Source: Planctomycetota bacterium (lineage in GTDB: Bacteria > Planctomycetota > Planctomycetia > Pirellulales > S012-138). From it: a stretch of DNA of 14,438 bases. The translations under genes and the position numbers were made by a program. A model generated the notes under the pieces. That model did not search any database. It was not told the origin of the DNA and worked only from the letters and a program-made list of their open reading frames with translations. This document shows, piece by piece, positions 12,927 through 14,438 of the stretch; positions within the stretch are counted from its first letter, which is position 1, and the number at the start of each line of letters is the position of its first letter. The stretch lies in assembly GCA_026982835.1 (NCBI GenBank), contig JALSGI010000558.1, positions 1 to 14,438 of the forward strand, read 5' to 3'.

Positions 12927-14336
12927 TCAGCGGGGCTTGCCCACCGGGGCGGCCACCAGGTCGTAATCCTTCCAGGCGACGATCTCGCAGGGGACGAACT
13001 GCCCGGGGCGCAATCGCTTGCCGGTTACGTACACCAGGCAGTCCACGTCGGGAGCGTCGGCCCACGTGCGGCCCACCCACACGTCCCGCTCCCCGGCAAG
13101 CGGCACGTCCAGCAGCACCTCGCGTTGCTTGCCTACCTGGCGGGCGTTGAACCGGAAGGCCACCTGCTGCTGCACCTGCATCAGGTGATCGCGGCGGCGT
13201 TGTTTTTCCTCCTCGGGCACTTGCTCGGGCAGCCGGGCGCTGGGGGTGTCCGGCTCCAGCGAGTAGGTGAACACGCCTACCCGCTCGAACTGCGCCTGCT
13301 GGACAAAATCAACCAGTTCCTGGAACTGCTGCTCCGTCTCGCCGGGAAAGCCGACGATGAACGTAGTCCGCAGCACCAGCTCCGGGATGCGGTTGCGCAG
13401 CTTGTCGATCAACTGTTCGATCTGCCGCCGGGACACTCGCCGAGCCATCCGCCGCAGCATGGTATCGTTGATGTGCTGTAGCGGCATGTCCAGGTACGGC
13501 ACCACGCGGGAGCTTTGGGCCACCGTGTCGATCAGCTCGTCGGTCACGTACATCGGGTACAGGTACATCAGCCGGATCCAGTGCAACTGGGGCACTTGGG
13601 CCTCCAGTTCCCGTAGCAGCCGGGCCAGGCAGGGACGCCCGTAGAGATCCAGCCCGTAGTAGGTCAAGTCCTGGGCCACCAGCACCAGCTCCCGCACGCC
13701 GTCGCGGGCCAGTTGGCCAGCTTCGTCGATGACCTGCTCAATGGGCTTGCTCACATGCCGCCCGCGCATCTTCGGAATCGAGCAGAAGGTGCAGAGCCGG
13801 TCGCAGCCTTCAGAGATTTTCAGGTAGGCAAAGTGGCGCGGGGTGACCCGCAGCCGGTTCCGGTCGTCCCAGGGGCGGCTGGCAGCCGGGCGGAACACCT
13901 CACGCTGCTCGTCCAGCCCGGCGATCAAACGGTCGGCCACGCGGGTAATCTCGTCCCGGGCGAACACCCCCACCACGTGGTCGATTTCCGGGTAGCGCTG
14001 CAGCAGCGCGGCTTGCTCCCGCTGGGCCAGGCAGCCGGAGACGATCACGCCGCGCAGCTGGCCCTGCCGCTTCAGCTCCAGCATCTCCTCGATGGTGCCA
14101 TAGGATTCGGCTCGGGCCTGCTCGATAAAACCGCAGGTGTTCACCACCACGAAGTCGGCCCCTTGCGGCTGCTGCACTAGGCGATAGCCCTCCAGTTGCA
14201 AAAGCCCCAGCATCCGCTCGCTATCGACCAGGTTCTTCGGGCAGCCCAGACTCACAAACGCATAAGTGCCCTTGGCCCTGGGGCCAGCAGCCGAGCGGGA
14301 CTTTCGGGGCGAGGTGGTCGCGGTTTGGTGGTTCAT
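12927..14336 (-). CDS. rimO: Ribosomal protein S12 methylthiotransferase RimO
   Basis: RimO is a radical SAM enzyme with two iron-sulfur clusters that adds a methylthio group to a conserved aspartate of ribosomal protein S12. From the ATG at 14336 the protein has 469 residues, usual for the family. The N-terminal cluster is bound by C32 (SLGCPKN), C68 (NTCGFI) and C102 (SGCLAQ); the radical SAM cluster by C178, C182 and C185 (CDRLCTFC). YLYP and LDMPLQHIND are RimO-like rather than MiaB-like, as is the SLGCPKN start. The C-terminal 65 or so residues form the TRAM RNA-binding domain. I rejected a TTG at 14405, which would add 23 unrelated residues; AGGAG lies three bases before the chosen ATG. 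It heads a likely operon with pgsA and the CPBP protease. Confidence 0.95.
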   Translation of the reverse strand: MNHQTATTSPRKSRSAAGPRAKGTYAFVSLGCPKNLVDSERMLGLLQLEGYRLVQQPQGADFVVVNTCGFIEQARAESYGTIEEMLELKRQGQLRGVIVSGCLAQREQAALLQRYPEIDHVVGVFARDEITRVADRLIAGLDEQREVFRPAASRPWDDRNRLRVTPRHFAYLKISEGCDRLCTFCSIPKMRGRHVSKPIEQVIDEAGQLARDGVRELVLVAQDLTYYGLDLYGRPCLARLLRELEAQVPQLHWIRLMYLYPMYVTDELIDTVAQSSRVVPYLDMPLQHINDTMLRRMARRVSRRQIEQLIDKLRNRIPELVLRTTFIVGFPGETEQQFQELVDFVQQAQFERVGVFTYSLEPDTPSARLPEQVPEEEKQRRRDHLMQVQQQVAFRFNARQVGKQREVLLDVPLAGERDVWVGRTWADAPDVDCLVYVTGKRLRPGQFVPCEIVAWKDYDLVAAPVGKPR

Positions 14337-14438
14337 GCACTCCTCGAACGACACCAGGGGAAGGGAAAGCGGTGCCAGTGAGTTCTTGCTTTCATGGTAC
14401 TTCAATCGGGGCGAAGTGACGAGGCGGGTCTGAGGAGG

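Noticed and set aside
14337..14405. TTG start 23 codons upstream of rimO
   Set aside because: The added residues are unlike RimO, while the ATG at 14336 has AGGAG close upstream and gives the usual length.

Overview
The window is GC-rich (about two-thirds by eye) and reads as chromosomal DNA of a planctomycete, probably of the Pirellulales type. That placement is inferred from family content, not from a marker gene: secreted beta-barrel proteins of kinds common in planctomycetes, a ThuA-like secreted protein, a YnbB/CdsA-type cytidylyltransferase, and large spacers filled with GGCTCGCC-flanked palindromes.

Layout. Positions 1-300 hold a possible C-terminal gene fragment and a palindrome-rich spacer. 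A four-helix membrane protein (329-997, +) converges on a minus-strand run, read right to left as plsC-like acyltransferase (3738-3061), cdsA-like CDP-diacylglycerol synthase (3064-1970, ATGA overlap) and a DUF6946-like protein with an ExK motif (1840-1109). Diverging from plsC is an aldehyde dehydrogenase of the 2,5-dioxovalerate (alpha-ketoglutarate semialdehyde) type (3974-5569). A structured leader then precedes a secreted beta-barrel protein (5763-7004).

The centre (7005-10331) is the accessory part. Two tandem outer-membrane protein paralogs (7632-8486 and 9015-9869; 284 aa each, 33 differences counted by hand) each have their own promoter-like block, a leader of nearly identical length, the same AAGGAGG ribosome site and the same intrinsic terminator. 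Clusters of palindromes flank the pair; one palindrome is present as an exact 35-bp inverted copy on either side. A 104-bp MITE-like element lies between the paralogs.

The right part has a secreted ThuA-like protein (10332-11150, +) converging on a minus-strand operon read as rimO (14336-12927), pgsA (12874-12227) and a CPBP-family intramembrane protease (12186-11173).

PlsC makes phosphatidic acid, CdsA activates it to CDP-diacylglycerol, and PgsA uses that to make phosphatidylglycerol phosphate, so three successive phospholipid steps are encoded within about 11 kb, though in separate units. No tRNA, rRNA, CRISPR array, transposase or phage gene was recognised. The most interesting material is non-coding: the palindrome family, the conserved leaders of the paralogs, and a hairpin that would mask a Shine-Dalgarno sequence before the 5763 gene.
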